64,000 bases of DNA from Actinophytocola sp035634895 (lineage in GTDB: Bacteria; Actinomycetota; Actinomycetes; Mycobacteriales; Pseudonocardiaceae), in contig NZ_DASQCC010000266.1 of assembly GCF_035634895.1 (NCBI RefSeq), positions 54,509 through 118,508 of the forward strand, written 5' to 3'. The translations under genes were made by a program, and so were the position numbers. This document shows, one piece after another, positions 34,452-43,778 of this stretch. The notes below the pieces were generated by a model that saw nothing but the letters and a program-made list of their open reading frames with translations, made no database searches and was not told the origin of the DNA. Position 1 is the first letter of the stretch, and each line of letters opens with the position of its first letter.

Positions 34452-37010
34452 TTACGTTCTACCGAGGGTCACCGCCAGGCTGCCGCCACCCCGGACCTCC
34501 GCACGGACCTCCGCGCCGCGAGCGGTCGGGACGACCTGGTACCTGACCGTCTTGCCGTTGTACGTCACCGCGGCCGGCCGTCGGCCGGCCGGGAGCACCG
34601 CGCCGACCGTCAGGTCCGTGCTGACCCGGTCCAGCCGGACCGTCGTCGTCAGGCGGTCGCCCGCCAGCGACGCCGACACGTCGATGGCACCGCGGCCGAG
34701 CCGGATGTTCTTGCCCGCCACCGACTTCTGGTTCGGCGGCAGCTGCGGGACCACCGACAACCGGCCGGTGCCGAGCGACGGTGAGACGCCCAGCCACTGG
34801 TGCACCACCGGCCACAGCGTTCCGTACGTGCCCCACGCCTGCAACGCCATCGAGCGGTCGTAGAACGGCCGGTCGATGTTCGCCACGAAGTCCGGCGACG
34901 GGGCCACCTCCGGCATGGCCCCCGGGGTCTCCCACACGGACGGGTCGAGCTGGATGCGCGCGTTCCCCGTGGTGTAGGCCGACTGCGGGCCGAGGCGGCC
35001 GTAGTTGCCCTCCGCCACCGCCATCACCCCGGTGTTCAGCGAGTACGTCGACCGCTCGCTCGACACCGCCGAGACCACGGTGTCGCACGACGGACCGGGG
35101 TTGCCGGCCGGCGCGGACGTCGGCCCGGAACCCGTGTGGTACAGGCCGAACTCACCCGTGTAGCAGTTCCTCTCCCGCTGTGCCAACGCGACCGGGCCGT
35201 GGTCGGCCGACGCGAGCGGGCCGGTCGGCAGCTCGATCTCCATCGGCGTCACGCCCGTCCAGTGCCGCTGGAACACGGCCCGGTTGTCGTTCGCCGGATC
35301 CGCCGGGTCGTCGATCGACTCCGCATACCCCCGCGCGTCGCCGCCGGCCCACCACGTCGCCTCGAACCGGGCCCGCAGGTCGGCGGCCCGGTTCGACGCC
35401 CACGTGGCCGTCGCCGTGTCACCCTTCGACGTGGCCATGTCCGCGAGGTCGAGCAAGCCGCGGATGTAGTACGCCGTGCTGTCCAGCTTCTCGACGCCCA
35501 TGCCCTGGCGCTCGACGTTGCCGAGACCCTCCAGCCAGCCGTCGCCGTCGGCGTCCAAAGTGGACTCGACGTACCGCAGGTTGCGCACCGCGAAGTCGTA
35601 CATCTCGTCACGGAAGCCGTTGTCGCCCGTCCATCGCCACACCAGGGCGACCGCGCTCGGGAACTTCACGGTCTCGTCGGTGTTGCCCGCGTCGCCGTTG
35701 ACCCCGAAGTAGACGTCGCCGGTCGACACCACCTCGTGGACGACCTTGCCACTGCGGGCGTTCACTACCTCGCTGATGTCCCGGAGCGCCCGGAGGTGCG
35801 ACTCGACCGGGCCGAACTGCCCCGCCGCGACCGCCGCGAACGCGGTGTACTCACCGTCCGTGCCGAAGAGCCACGGGTAGTCCGGGAACCCGGCGCCATA
35901 CCACCGAGCCTCGTCGAGAGTGCCAACCGGATCAGGGTAAGCGCGCCCCTCATCCGTGTCCCTGAGTTGGAGATCATGTGCCTCCTGTACCGAGTCGGCC
36001 AGGTTCTGCTTGCTCCAGTCGACACTCCGCTGCAGCAGGCGGTCGCCGGGCAGGTCCACGACCGTGTTGCGGGCCACGGCGGCCCGACTGTCCAACTTGG
36101 ACCGCAGAGCCCCGACCGGGTCCGCGGACGCCTTCCTGTACTCGGCACGCGCCGCGCCGAGGCCCTGGTCCGAGCCGGCCACCGTGAACCACACGGTCGT
36201 CGCACGGCCCGGCCGCAGGGACACCGAGTAGTTCAGCCGCCCGCCGGTGCCCCTGCCGAACGCGGAGTCGTCGCATCGCGGCGGCGCGGTGCCGTCGGCG
36301 GGACACACCACCGCCGGATCCTGGGGGCCGCGATGGTTCGGCCCCAGCTCGTGGCTCACCGGCCTCGCCGACGAGCCGACGAACGCCGCGAGGTCGGCGT
36401 CCCGGAACGCGAGCAGACCATCCCCGTACGAGGCGGTGTCCTGTCCGTTCGCCTGGCCCGCGCCGGGCGTCGTCCAGCCCCACGGATAGGACGTCATCAG
36501 CTCGGAGTGCGCGTCCATCGCGAGGGAGACCGTGCGGGCCGACGAGCTCCGCAACGTCAGGCCGACCACGGTCGCGCCGACGCCGTCCGGCGCGAAGTCG
36601 ACGCGGTCGACGGACATCCCCGCCGGCTGGTAGGCGAACCGTTGGTAGCCCCAGCCGGTCGTGTACCGCGCCGCCGGGGTGTCCGTCCCCAGCCAGGAAC
36701 CGTCGACGGCGAACCAGATGCCGTCGAGCAGCTTGACGGGCGGCGCCCACACGCCGCCCATCTCGCCTCGAATGTGCCAGCCGCTCGCCGGGTACAGGCC
36801 GCTCGCATCGCCCATGGCGATCGTGCGGTCACCCGTGACCAGCGCGCGGCGGTCGGCCAGCCTCGTCGTCTCGGACAGTTCCGTTAGCCCTCTGCCGGCG
36901 AACGCACCCCCGGCGAGGTCCCGGTCCGGTCTGTGCTCCGCGCTGGCCGGGACCGCCAGCGCGGTTGCGACGAGTGCCAACGCGGAGCCGAGTAAGGCTG
37001 GCTTCTTCAC
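34452..37010 (-). CDS. Secreted six-hairpin glycosidase-like enzyme
   Basis: An 852-residue exported protein with a signal peptide (1-24). An N-terminal beta-rich domain (about 30-300) precedes an alpha/alpha-barrel region with LFGTDGEYTAFAAVAAGQFGP, WRWTGDNGF, DGDGWLEGLGNVERQG and ATWWAGGDARGYAESIDD. This layout resembles amylo-alpha-1,6-glucosidase / GH63-type six-hairpin enzymes. A C-terminal beta region ends the protein. It is the last gene of the CUT1 operon, so it probably trims the oligosaccharide that the importer takes up. Linkage specificity is unknown. Confidence 0.82.
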   Translation of the reverse strand: MKKPALLGSALALVATALAVPASAEHRPDRDLAGGAFAGRGLTELSETTRLADRRALVTGDRTIAMGDASGLYPASGWHIRGEMGGVWAPPVKLLDGIWFAVDGSWLGTDTPAARYTTGWGYQRFAYQPAGMSVDRVDFAPDGVGATVVGLTLRSSSARTVSLAMDAHSELMTSYPWGWTTPGAGQANGQDTASYGDGLLAFRDADLAAFVGSSARPVSHELGPNHRGPQDPAVVCPADGTAPPRCDDSAFGRGTGGRLNYSVSLRPGRATTVWFTVAGSDQGLGAARAEYRKASADPVGALRSKLDSRAAVARNTVVDLPGDRLLQRSVDWSKQNLADSVQEAHDLQLRDTDEGRAYPDPVGTLDEARWYGAGFPDYPWLFGTDGEYTAFAAVAAGQFGPVESHLRALRDISEVVNARSGKVVHEVVSTGDVYFGVNGDAGNTDETVKFPSAVALVWRWTGDNGFRDEMYDFAVRNLRYVESTLDADGDGWLEGLGNVERQGMGVEKLDSTAYYIRGLLDLADMATSKGDTATATWASNRAADLRARFEATWWAGGDARGYAESIDDPADPANDNRAVFQRHWTGVTPMEIELPTGPLASADHGPVALAQRERNCYTGEFGLYHTGSGPTSAPAGNPGPSCDTVVSAVSSERSTYSLNTGVMAVAEGNYGRLGPQSAYTTGNARIQLDPSVWETPGAMPEVAPSPDFVANIDRPFYDRSMALQAWGTYGTLWPVVHQWLGVSPSLGTGRLSVVPQLPPNQKSVAGKNIRLGRGAIDVSASLAGDRLTTTVRLDRVSTDLTVGAVLPAGRRPAAVTYNGKTVRYQVVPTARGAEVRAEVRGGGSLAVTLGRT

Positions 37011-37855
37011 TACTTGACGCCTCCCGCTGTCAGGCCGGCGATGATGCGGCGCTGGAAGATCAGCACCACGACCACGAGTGGCACCGTGACGATCACGCCG
37101 GCGGCCATCTTCGTCCCAAATGGACTGTCATACCCGGAAGCGCCGGTGAACTGGGCGATGGTCACCGTCGCGACCTGGATGTCCTTCTCGTTCACCATCG
37201 TCAGCGCGATGATGAACTCGTTCCACGCCGCGATGAACGTGATGATCGCGGTGGTGAACATGCCCGGCGCGGCCAGCGGCAGGATCACCTTGCGGAAGGC
37301 CTGGCCCCGGGTCAGCCCGTCCACCATGGCCGCCTCCTCCAGCTCCTTCGGCATCTGCCGGAAGAACGTGGCGAGCGTCCACACCGCGAGCGGCAGCGCG
37401 AACGAGAGGTCGGGCAGGATCAGCGCCTGGTAGCTGTTGATCCACTGAATGTCGGTGAACAGCTTCAGCAGCGGCACGATCAGCGCCACCCCGGGGAACA
37501 TCGACGTCGCGATGATGATCCCGGCGACGATGTTCTTGAACTTGAAGTCCAGCCGCGCGATCGTGTAGGCCGCGAACGTGCCGACGATCAGCGTCAGCAG
37601 CGTGGTGGCGCCCGCGACGACCAGGCTGTTGACCAGTGACCGCCAGAAGCCGACGCTCGGCTGGAACACGGCGTCGAAGTTGCCCAGCGACCACGGGCTC
37701 GGCACCGGCGAGTTGTCCCCGACGTCGTTCGGCCGGCGGAACGCGGACACGATCATCCAGTAGAACGGCACCAGGCAGTAGATGACGATGATCGCGATGC
37801 CGAGGTTCAGCAACCACTTGCGCCCGCCCGGCGCCTTGGTCTGCACGGTGGTCAT
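37010..37855 (-). CDS. Carbohydrate ABC transporter permease (CUT1, MalG-like)
   Basis: A 281-residue permease with six membrane helices and the EAA loop EEAAMVDGLTRGQAFRKVILP that contacts the shared ATPase. No ATPase gene is in the operon, as is usual in actinomycetes where one MsiK-type ATPase serves many importers. It starts by overlapping the MalF-like gene by four bases and shares one base with the downstream glycosidase start. Confidence 0.94.
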   Translation of the reverse strand: MTTVQTKAPGGRKWLLNLGIAIIVIYCLVPFYWMIVSAFRRPNDVGDNSPVPSPWSLGNFDAVFQPSVGFWRSLVNSLVVAGATTLLTLIVGTFAAYTIARLDFKFKNIVAGIIIATSMFPGVALIVPLLKLFTDIQWINSYQALILPDLSFALPLAVWTLATFFRQMPKELEEAAMVDGLTRGQAFRKVILPLAAPGMFTTAIITFIAAWNEFIIALTMVNEKDIQVATVTIAQFTGASGYDSPFGTKMAAGVIVTVPLVVVVLIFQRRIIAGLTAGGVK

Positions 37856-38853
37856 GCTGTCGCCATCCTTGCCTTGCGCGCCTTCGTCTCCTTGGCCCGC
37901 GCGCGTGCGTCACCGAGGATGTCGGCGCCCAGCAGCTTCACGAACGCGTAGGCGACCAGCGCGACGTAGACGAACAGGAAGAGTGCGTACGCCGCCGCCG
38001 GCCCGATGTTCAGGTTCGACGCCTGGTCCTGGGCGAGCATCGAGAGCGTCTCGACGGACTCCTTGCGTCTGCCGATCATCACGTACGGCAGGTCGAACAT
38101 CCGCAGCGCGTCGAGACCGCGGAACAGGATCGCCACCAGCAGCGCGGGTTTGACGAGCGGCAGGGTGATCCGCCAGAACTGCTTCCAGCCGGTGGCACCG
38201 TCCACCCGCGCCGCCTCGTAGACGTCGTTGGGGATGATCTGCAGCCCGGCGAGCACCAGCAGGCCCACGAACGGCGCGGTCTTCCAGACGTCCGCGATGA
38301 CGACCGCGAGCTTCGCCTGGAAGCCCTCGGTGGTCCACAGGACCTGCGAGTTCAGGATCTCGTTGGCCACACCGTCCGCACGGAAGATGAACTGCCACAT
38401 GATGGCGGACACCGCGGTCGGGATGGCCCACGGCACGAGGATGCTGGCGCGGACGAGACCCTTGCCACGCAACGCGTGGTGCATCACCAGCGCCATCGAG
38501 ACACCGATGACGATCTCGAGGGCGAGGGTGGTGACGGTGAAGAACGTGGTGTTCCAGAAGGCGTTCCAGAACCTGGTCCCGGTCTCGCCGGTGAACATGT
38601 CGGTGTAGTTCTGGATACCGACGAACTTGTCACCCTTGATGACGAAGCCGTTCTCGTCGAGCCCTTCCTGCTTCTTGTAGAGGGACTCGCGGATCGCCGA
38701 GATCAGCGGGTAGGCGATCACGAGCGCCAGCACGACGAAGGTCGGGGTGAGCAGCAGCGCGGCGAGGCGGCCGTGCTTCTGCGGGTCGGATTTCGCGGCG
38801 GGGGGTTTGGGGGTGCCGGCCGTGGTGGGCGGCGGCGCGATGGTCGTTGTCAC
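37852..38853 (-). CDS. Carbohydrate ABC transporter permease (CUT1, MalF-like)
   Basis: A 333-residue permease with about six membrane helices after a hydrophilic Pro/Thr-rich start. The EAA loop reads YEAARVDGATGWKQFWRITLP. Partner of the MalG-like protein in the same importer. A stable hairpin lies between it and the binding-protein gene. Confidence 0.94.
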   Translation of the reverse strand: MTTTIAPPPTTAGTPKPPAAKSDPQKHGRLAALLLTPTFVVLALVIAYPLISAIRESLYKKQEGLDENGFVIKGDKFVGIQNYTDMFTGETGTRFWNAFWNTTFFTVTTLALEIVIGVSMALVMHHALRGKGLVRASILVPWAIPTAVSAIMWQFIFRADGVANEILNSQVLWTTEGFQAKLAVVIADVWKTAPFVGLLVLAGLQIIPNDVYEAARVDGATGWKQFWRITLPLVKPALLVAILFRGLDALRMFDLPYVMIGRRKESVETLSMLAQDQASNLNIGPAAAYALFLFVYVALVAYAFVKLLGADILGDARARAKETKARKARMATA

Positions 38854-38882
38854 GACAGGACTCCCGGGGGACGAATAGCCGG

Positions 38883-38924
38883 ATGCCGGCCGGGCGGTCG
38901 CGAACGGACCCGCCCGGCCGGCAT
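38883..38924 (-). other. Intergenic hairpin between binding-protein and permease genes
   Basis: ATGCCGGCCGGGCGG (38883-38897) pairs perfectly with CCGCCCGGCCGGCAT (38910-38924) around a 12-base loop. Its position after the binding-protein gene recalls hairpins that protect the upstream part of malE-type mRNAs and lower expression of the permeases. Confidence 0.7.
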
Positions 38925-38932
38925 GCGCGGAG

Positions 38933-40231
38933 CTACTGCGTGGTCAGCGACTCCAGCTTGGACTGCAGGTCCTTCAGCGCGTCGTCGACACTGCTCTTGC
39001 CGTTCATCGCGCTGTACGCGGCCTCCTGGATGGCCGCCGTCACCTCGTTGTACTTGACGGCCTGCGGCCGCGGCACCGCGTTGAGGATCGACTCCTTCAA
39101 CGTGGTCAGGTACGGGAACTGCTTGATCAGGTCGGCGTCGTCGTACAGGTTGGCCCGCGTCGGCGCCTGCGAGGTGGCCAGCAGGTTGGACCGCTCGGCG
39201 TCCTCACTGGTGAAGAACTTGATGAAGTCCAGCGCGGTGGCCTTGTTCTCGGCGTACGAGGAGATCGCGAAGTTGTGACCACCCAGAGTGGACACACCGG
39301 GGCCGGACTTGCCCGGCAGCGGCGCGACGTCGAACTTGCCGTTCACCTTGGACGAGCCGTCGGTCGCACTGGCCTTCGCGTACACGTACGGCCAGTTGCG
39401 GTGGAAGATCAGCGTGCCGTCCTGGAACGCACGGCGGCCGTCCTCCTCCTGGTAGGTCACCGAGGCCTTCGGGATCTCACCGTTCTTGAGACCGTCCGCG
39501 AGGAAGCTCAGGCCGTCCTTGGCCTCTTGCGTGTCCACGGTCGGCTTGCCGCTCTTGTCGAGGACCGAGCCGCCTGCGGACTGGACCGCCTCGGAGAAGT
39601 TGCACGTCAGGCCCTCGTACTTGTCGAACTGGGCCGCGTAGCAGCCGAGGCCCTCGTTGCCCGGCAGTCCCTTGACCTTGGTGCAGTCCTCCTGCATCTC
39701 GGCCCACGTCTTCGGCGCGTCGGTGATGCCGGCCGCGGTGAGGAGGTCCTTGCGGTAGTACAGCAGGCCGCCGTCGGAGTACACGGGCACCGCGTAGAGC
39801 TTGTCCCGGTACTTCGCCGTGTTCGCGGCCGGCTCGAGGAAGTTCTCGAGGTCGAACTGGTCCTCCGGCAGCTGGACGACCCACTGGTTGGCCGCGAACT
39901 CGGCGGTCCAGACGACGTCCAGGTTCAGGATCGTGTATTCCTTCGACTGCGCCTGCGCGTTGCGCACCAGGGCGTCGCGCTGGTCGTCCGCCGACTCCGG
40001 CAACTCGGTGATGGTCACCTTCTGGTCGGCGTGTTTGGTGTTCCACTCGTCGACGAGCTTCTGCATGTTGCCGGAGGTGTCCTTGCCCGTGGCGAACTTG
40101 ATCGGGCCGCGGCCCTCGAGCGCCCCGGACTGACCACCCGAGCTGTCGGACCCACTATCGCCGCAGCCGGCCAACACCATGGCCGCGACGGCAAGCAAGG
40201 CGGCACCGCGCACGCTTGCTTTACCAATCAT
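38933..40231 (-). CDS. Carbohydrate ABC transporter substrate-binding lipoprotein (CUT1)
   Basis: A 432-residue lipoprotein. The lipobox VLAGC puts the modified cysteine at 23, followed by a Gly/Ser linker. The mature part is a MalE/UgpB-type solute-binding protein (YAVPVYSDGGLLYYRKDLL, PKTWAEMQEDC, TLGGHNFAISSYAENKATALDFIKF-like, in parts). ATG 40231 has AGGAG 8 bases upstream. The GTG at 40240 overlaps that site. First gene of the importer-glycosidase operon. Confidence 0.94.
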   Translation of the reverse strand: MIGKASVRGAALLAVAAMVLAGCGDSGSDSSGGQSGALEGRGPIKFATGKDTSGNMQKLVDEWNTKHADQKVTITELPESADDQRDALVRNAQAQSKEYTILNLDVVWTAEFAANQWVVQLPEDQFDLENFLEPAANTAKYRDKLYAVPVYSDGGLLYYRKDLLTAAGITDAPKTWAEMQEDCTKVKGLPGNEGLGCYAAQFDKYEGLTCNFSEAVQSAGGSVLDKSGKPTVDTQEAKDGLSFLADGLKNGEIPKASVTYQEEDGRRAFQDGTLIFHRNWPYVYAKASATDGSSKVNGKFDVAPLPGKSGPGVSTLGGHNFAISSYAENKATALDFIKFFTSEDAERSNLLATSQAPTRANLYDDADLIKQFPYLTTLKESILNAVPRPQAVKYNEVTAAIQEAAYSAMNGKSSVDDALKDLQSKLESLTTQ

Positions 40232-40337
40232 CACGTTCACTCCTGTCGATCAAAAAGGAACCAAACCCGCACCCACTGGGCCGTGTGGAACAGAGCGGGT
40301 ATACACCGCACGTGGCGGTCGAGAACACGCGGGGGAA

Positions 40338-40402
40338 TCGAGGAGGAGTGACAGCCGGGCATGCCAGGGCCGCGATCGCGGCCATGCCCCGAGTCATCCT
40401 CG
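40338..40402. promoter_or_regulatory. Large imperfect hairpin upstream of the CUT1 operon
   Basis: The core GGCCGCGATCGCGGCC (40368-40383) is a perfect palindrome, flanked by GGGCAT/ATGCCC arms and then TCGAGGAGGAGTGAC against GTCATCCTCGA with a bulge. It lies 107-171 bases before the binding-protein start. The rest of the roughly 600-base gap (40232-40833) holds a CGCTATAGCG palindrome near 40690 and no gene that I can support. Confidence 0.45.
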
Positions 40403-40833
40403 ACTCCTCTTCGCCAGTCCATTCCGGACCAAATCTAGCTGTGCCCAGGCAGCCGCGGGCACAGATTTCGCCAACTTGATCGGTTAACGGCGGCCAAGCG
40501 TGGACCAGCGCCCGCGCGAGTGTCAACCCCGGAATTGTTATAGAGAGAAAGGAAGTTCGCGAGTCCCGGACACGCTTGGCAGACACCCGGATGCAGGAAC
40601 GGGCACGGCCGAACGGCCCCTTTGTTGCCGAATAGCAACCAACCGTCACCCACTCGGATCCACGGACCGTGAGCCCGCTGGCACACACCGCTATAGCGAG
40701 GCACGCTTTCCAATTGAGACGGCGAACGTCACAAGTCGATCATGTCCGGTTCAGGTCAGCGCCGGTCCCGTAGCGCTCTCCCGTGGTGATACCGCGCGCG
40801 TAGCCCCCTCGCCCGCGACCCCGTGAACCGGGC

Positions 40834-41022
40834 TCAGGTACACCGTGACCGTGCCGTGACGAGCAACCCCGCGTCGAGCGAGTGGTCCGCGACGGGCACG
40901 GGCTTCGGCGCCTTCGCGAACACGAAACCGACGACGGCGATCGCCACGACGAGGCCGGCGACCAGCCAGTAGCCGATGTTCCTCTTCTTGGGCGGCACGT
41001 AGGCAGGCTGCTGCTCGGGCAT
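40834..41022 (-). CDS. Small single-pass membrane protein (62 residues)
   Basis: A 62-residue protein: a Pro/Gln-rich basic start (MPEQQPAYVPPKKRNIGYW), one hydrophobic helix at about 20-36 (LVAGLVVAIAVVGFVFA) and a short outside tail. Ribosome site GGGGAGAGAG precedes ATG. Function unknown. Nearby gene order gives no clue. Confidence 0.6.
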   Translation of the reverse strand: MPEQQPAYVPPKKRNIGYWLVAGLVVAIAVVGFVFAKAPKPVPVADHSLDAGLLVTARSRCT

Positions 41023-41082
41023 CTCTCTCCCCAGGTCAATGTGGGGCCCGTCCCCGAACAGAGCTGGGCAGAGATTACCCGT

Positions 41083-42054
41083 TCACGGCAAGGCGAAATA
41101 CGCCACGGCCCGCTCCTCCAGACTGCCCAGGTAGACCACGCCGTCGTCCTCGCGCACACCCGTCACGAGGTGGAAGTCCGGCCGCACGCCACGGAAGTCG
41201 TGGACCACCCGGCCGTCCGCGCCGTCGATCGCGCGGACCCACACGACCGGCTTGTCCTTCATCTGCATCGGCTCCGGCAGTGCCCACGCGGCCTTGCGGA
41301 GCACGGGCGGCAGCCGCAGCGCGAGGTCGAGCGCCGGCAGCCGGGCCGAGGCGAGCGCGATCCACACCAGCCCGTCCGAGCCGGTCGCGATGTTGTCCGG
41401 GATGCCCGGCAGGTTGTCCGCCAGCACGACGTGCTCGCCGGACGGCAGCTCGATCTTGTCGAGCCGGTACGAGCCGGTGCTCGCCACGAGCACATAGGAC
41501 TCGTCCGGCGCCAGCGCCACCCCGTTGGCGAAGAACAGCCCGGACAGCAGCACCTCGACCGACCCGTCCGGCGACCGGCGAAGCAGCCGCCCGGTGCCGC
41601 TGTGCTCCAGCAGGTCGGCCTTCCAGTGCTCCAGCTCGAACCGCGACGTCGAGTCCGTGAAGTACACGGTCCCGTCCTTCGCGACCGCCGCGTTGTTGCA
41701 CACCCGCAGGTCCGGCCCGCGCGGCACCAGCACCTCGACGTCCCCGGTCTGCCGCGAGACCAGCAGCAGCCCGCGCTTCGCGTCGCACACCAGCAGCCGG
41801 CCGTCCGGGTACCACTCCAGCCCGAGCGGCCGCCCACCCGTCTCGCCGACCACGTCGAGCCGCCGGCCGTCCGGCGTGAGCCGCAGGATCCGGCCGTCGT
41901 CCACGCCGGTGAACACGTGCCCCTTGTCTGCGAGCACATCCTCCGGGCCGTGTCCGTTGACCGGCAGGACGGTCAGCGGCGGCAGCGGGGCCGGTGACGC
42001 CTTCGGCGCGGTCGGCGCACGCCATACCTTCGGGTCGATACTGGGGCGAGCCAT
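41083..42054 (-). CDS. SMP-30/gluconolactonase-like (strictosidine synthase-type) beta-propeller protein
   Basis: A 323-residue propeller protein. GPEDVLADKGHVFTG, RPLGLEWYPDGRLLVCDA, NNAAVAKDGTVYFTDSTSRF and NGVALAPDESYVLVA are the usual calcium-lactonase/strictosidine synthase-like blade motifs. Members hydrolyse lactones or esters. It follows the histidine phosphatase after 7 bases and is probably the last gene of the acyl-CoA operon, where a lactonase would suit hydroxy-acid (4-hydroxy acid lactone) chemistry. That link is inference. Confidence 0.86.
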   Translation of the reverse strand: MARPSIDPKVWRAPTAPKASPAPLPPLTVLPVNGHGPEDVLADKGHVFTGVDDGRILRLTPDGRRLDVVGETGGRPLGLEWYPDGRLLVCDAKRGLLLVSRQTGDVEVLVPRGPDLRVCNNAAVAKDGTVYFTDSTSRFELEHWKADLLEHSGTGRLLRRSPDGSVEVLLSGLFFANGVALAPDESYVLVASTGSYRLDKIELPSGEHVVLADNLPGIPDNIATGSDGLVWIALASARLPALDLALRLPPVLRKAAWALPEPMQMKDKPVVWVRAIDGADGRVVHDFRGVRPDFHLVTGVREDDGVVYLGSLEERAVAYFALP

Positions 42055-42061
42055 GACACTC

Positions 42062-42712
42062 CTAGCGGTAGGTCAGGAGTCCGCGGTGCGGGCCCTCGAA
42101 ATGGCCGTGCTCGTTGACCGACACCAGGCTCACGCCGGACCGGCCGCTGACCAGCTTCGTGATACCGGCGTTGGCCATGGTCCGGTTGAGCGACAGGAAA
42201 CCGGCCGGCGGCGCGGACAGCAGCGCCGCGCAGATCGCGCTGATCACGCCGGCGCTCGTGAACACCAGCGCGGCCTTGCCACGGGGCAGCCCCGCGAGCA
42301 CCTCGCGCAGCGCCTGCTCGACGCCGCCGGAGAACTCCAGCCACGTCCCGCTGGTGCCGGCCGCGTGACCGCCGGCGATCCACGCCTCGATGGCCGCGTC
42401 GAGCTGGCGCTGGAAGTCCCGCGACTCCGCCGGCGCCGGCTGGCCGGCCGGCACGAGCCCGACGTGGTCGTACTCGTTCCACCGCGCGTCCTCGGTGACG
42501 GGCAGGCCGATCCCGGCCTCCGCGAGGCAGCCGGTGGCCGTCGAGAGCTGGCGGCGCAGCGTGCCGCTCCACACGGCGTGCACGTCCACGTCCCGCCTGC
42601 GCAGCTCGGCGCCCAGCACCACGGCCTGCTGCTTGCCGACCGGCGACAGCACGTCGTAGTCGGGCCCGCCGAACGACGCCTGGCCATGCCGCAGGAGGTA
42701 GACGGCGGTCAT
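42062..42712 (-). CDS. Histidine phosphatase family protein
   Basis: A 216-residue phosphatase with LLRHGQASFG near the start (catalytic His 8). The second-half motif that normally holds the other histidine reads VFTSAGVISAI; the usual H after the strand is replaced by S, so catalysis may be altered. RWNEYDHVGL supplies the acidic region. It lies 25 bases downstream of the kinase gene. Confidence 0.85.
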   Translation of the reverse strand: MTAVYLLRHGQASFGGPDYDVLSPVGKQQAVVLGAELRRRDVDVHAVWSGTLRRQLSTATGCLAEAGIGLPVTEDARWNEYDHVGLVPAGQPAPAESRDFQRQLDAAIEAWIAGGHAAGTSGTWLEFSGGVEQALREVLAGLPRGKAALVFTSAGVISAICAALLSAPPAGFLSLNRTMANAGITKLVSGRSGVSLVSVNEHGHFEGPHRGLLTYR

Positions 42713-42737
42713 GACGGCACCCGATGACTCGCTCCGC

Positions 42738-43778
42738 TCATGCGAGCTTCTTCGCGCAGCGGGCGAACAGGTAGGTCACGAACGTCTCCAGGTTCGCGAA
42801 GGCCGGGTTGTGCGTCTGTCCACTGTGGAACCGGTAGTAGATCTGCTGCATGATCACCGCGAGCCGGAAGGCGCCGAACACGTCGTAGAACAGCCAGTTG
42901 TCGGCGGAGATGCCCATCCGGTCGCAGTAGTAGGCGACCAGCTCGCGCCGCTTCGGCATGCCGGGCAGGTGCGACGGCTGCCGCCGCGACATGAGCGCGA
43001 CATCGTCGTCGTCGGCCTGGATCCAGTACGCGAGGCTGCCGGCGAGGTCCATCAGCGGGTCGCCGAGCGTGGCCATCTCCCAGTCCAGCACGCCGACAAC
43101 GGCCAGCTCGTCGTCGAGGATCACGTTGTCGAACCGGAAGTCGTTGTGGATCACGCAGGTGCGCACGTCGCCGGGCTGGTTGTCGTGCAGCCAGGCCATG
43201 ATCTCCTCACCGTCCGGCGAGTCCGGCGTCCGTGACCTGCGGTAGCGGTCGGACCAGCCGCGGACCTGCCGCTCGACGTAGCCGGCGCCCTTGCCGAGCC
43301 CGGCGAGTCCGGCGGCCTCCGGGTCGACCTCGTGCAGCTCGACCAGCCGGTCGAAGACGCGGTAGGCGAGGCTCGACGCCTCCTCCGGCGACAGCGTGAT
43401 GTCCTCGGGCAGGTCACCACGCAGGATGACGCCCTCGATCCGTTCCATCACATAGAAGTCCGAGCCGATGACGTCCGGGTCGGTGCACAGCGCGAGCACG
43501 TTCGGCACGTACGGGTAGACCGGCTTGAGCTGCTTCTGCACGGTGTACTCGCGGCGCATGTCGTGCGCGGACGCGGCCTTGTGGCCCGCTGGCGGGCGGC
43601 GCAGAATCAGCTCGCGGTCCGGATAGGACAGCAGGTAGGTCAGGTTCGAGGCGCCGCCGGGATACTGCCGCACGTCCGGCGGCCCGTCCAGTCCGTCCAC
43701 AGTGGACGACAGCCATTCGTGCACGGCCTTCGTGTCGAACGCGTCCTCGTCCCGCAGCGCCCCCGGCTGGTCCCTCAC
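42738..43778 (-). CDS. APH-type phosphotransferase (ACAD10/11- or LvaA-like acyl-CoA-linked kinase)
   Basis: A 346-residue aminoglycoside-phosphotransferase fold kinase. It has the nucleotide-binding start GGASNLTYLL, the ion-pair region LILRRPP, the catalytic loop CVIHNDFRFDNVILD and the metal motif GVLDWEMATLGDP. Family members next to acyl-CoA dehydrogenases include LvaA of Pseudomonas and the kinase part of animal ACAD10/11, which phosphorylate 4-hydroxyacyl-CoA. The GTG start (43778) overlaps the SDR stop by four bases; the frame runs on upstream but only as a shadow of the SDR gene. Confidence 0.87.
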   Translation of the reverse strand: MRDQPGALRDEDAFDTKAVHEWLSSTVDGLDGPPDVRQYPGGASNLTYLLSYPDRELILRRPPAGHKAASAHDMRREYTVQKQLKPVYPYVPNVLALCTDPDVIGSDFYVMERIEGVILRGDLPEDITLSPEEASSLAYRVFDRLVELHEVDPEAAGLAGLGKGAGYVERQVRGWSDRYRRSRTPDSPDGEEIMAWLHDNQPGDVRTCVIHNDFRFDNVILDDELAVVGVLDWEMATLGDPLMDLAGSLAYWIQADDDDVALMSRRQPSHLPGMPKRRELVAYYCDRMGISADNWLFYDVFGAFRLAVIMQQIYYRFHSGQTHNPAFANLETFVTYLFARCAKKLA

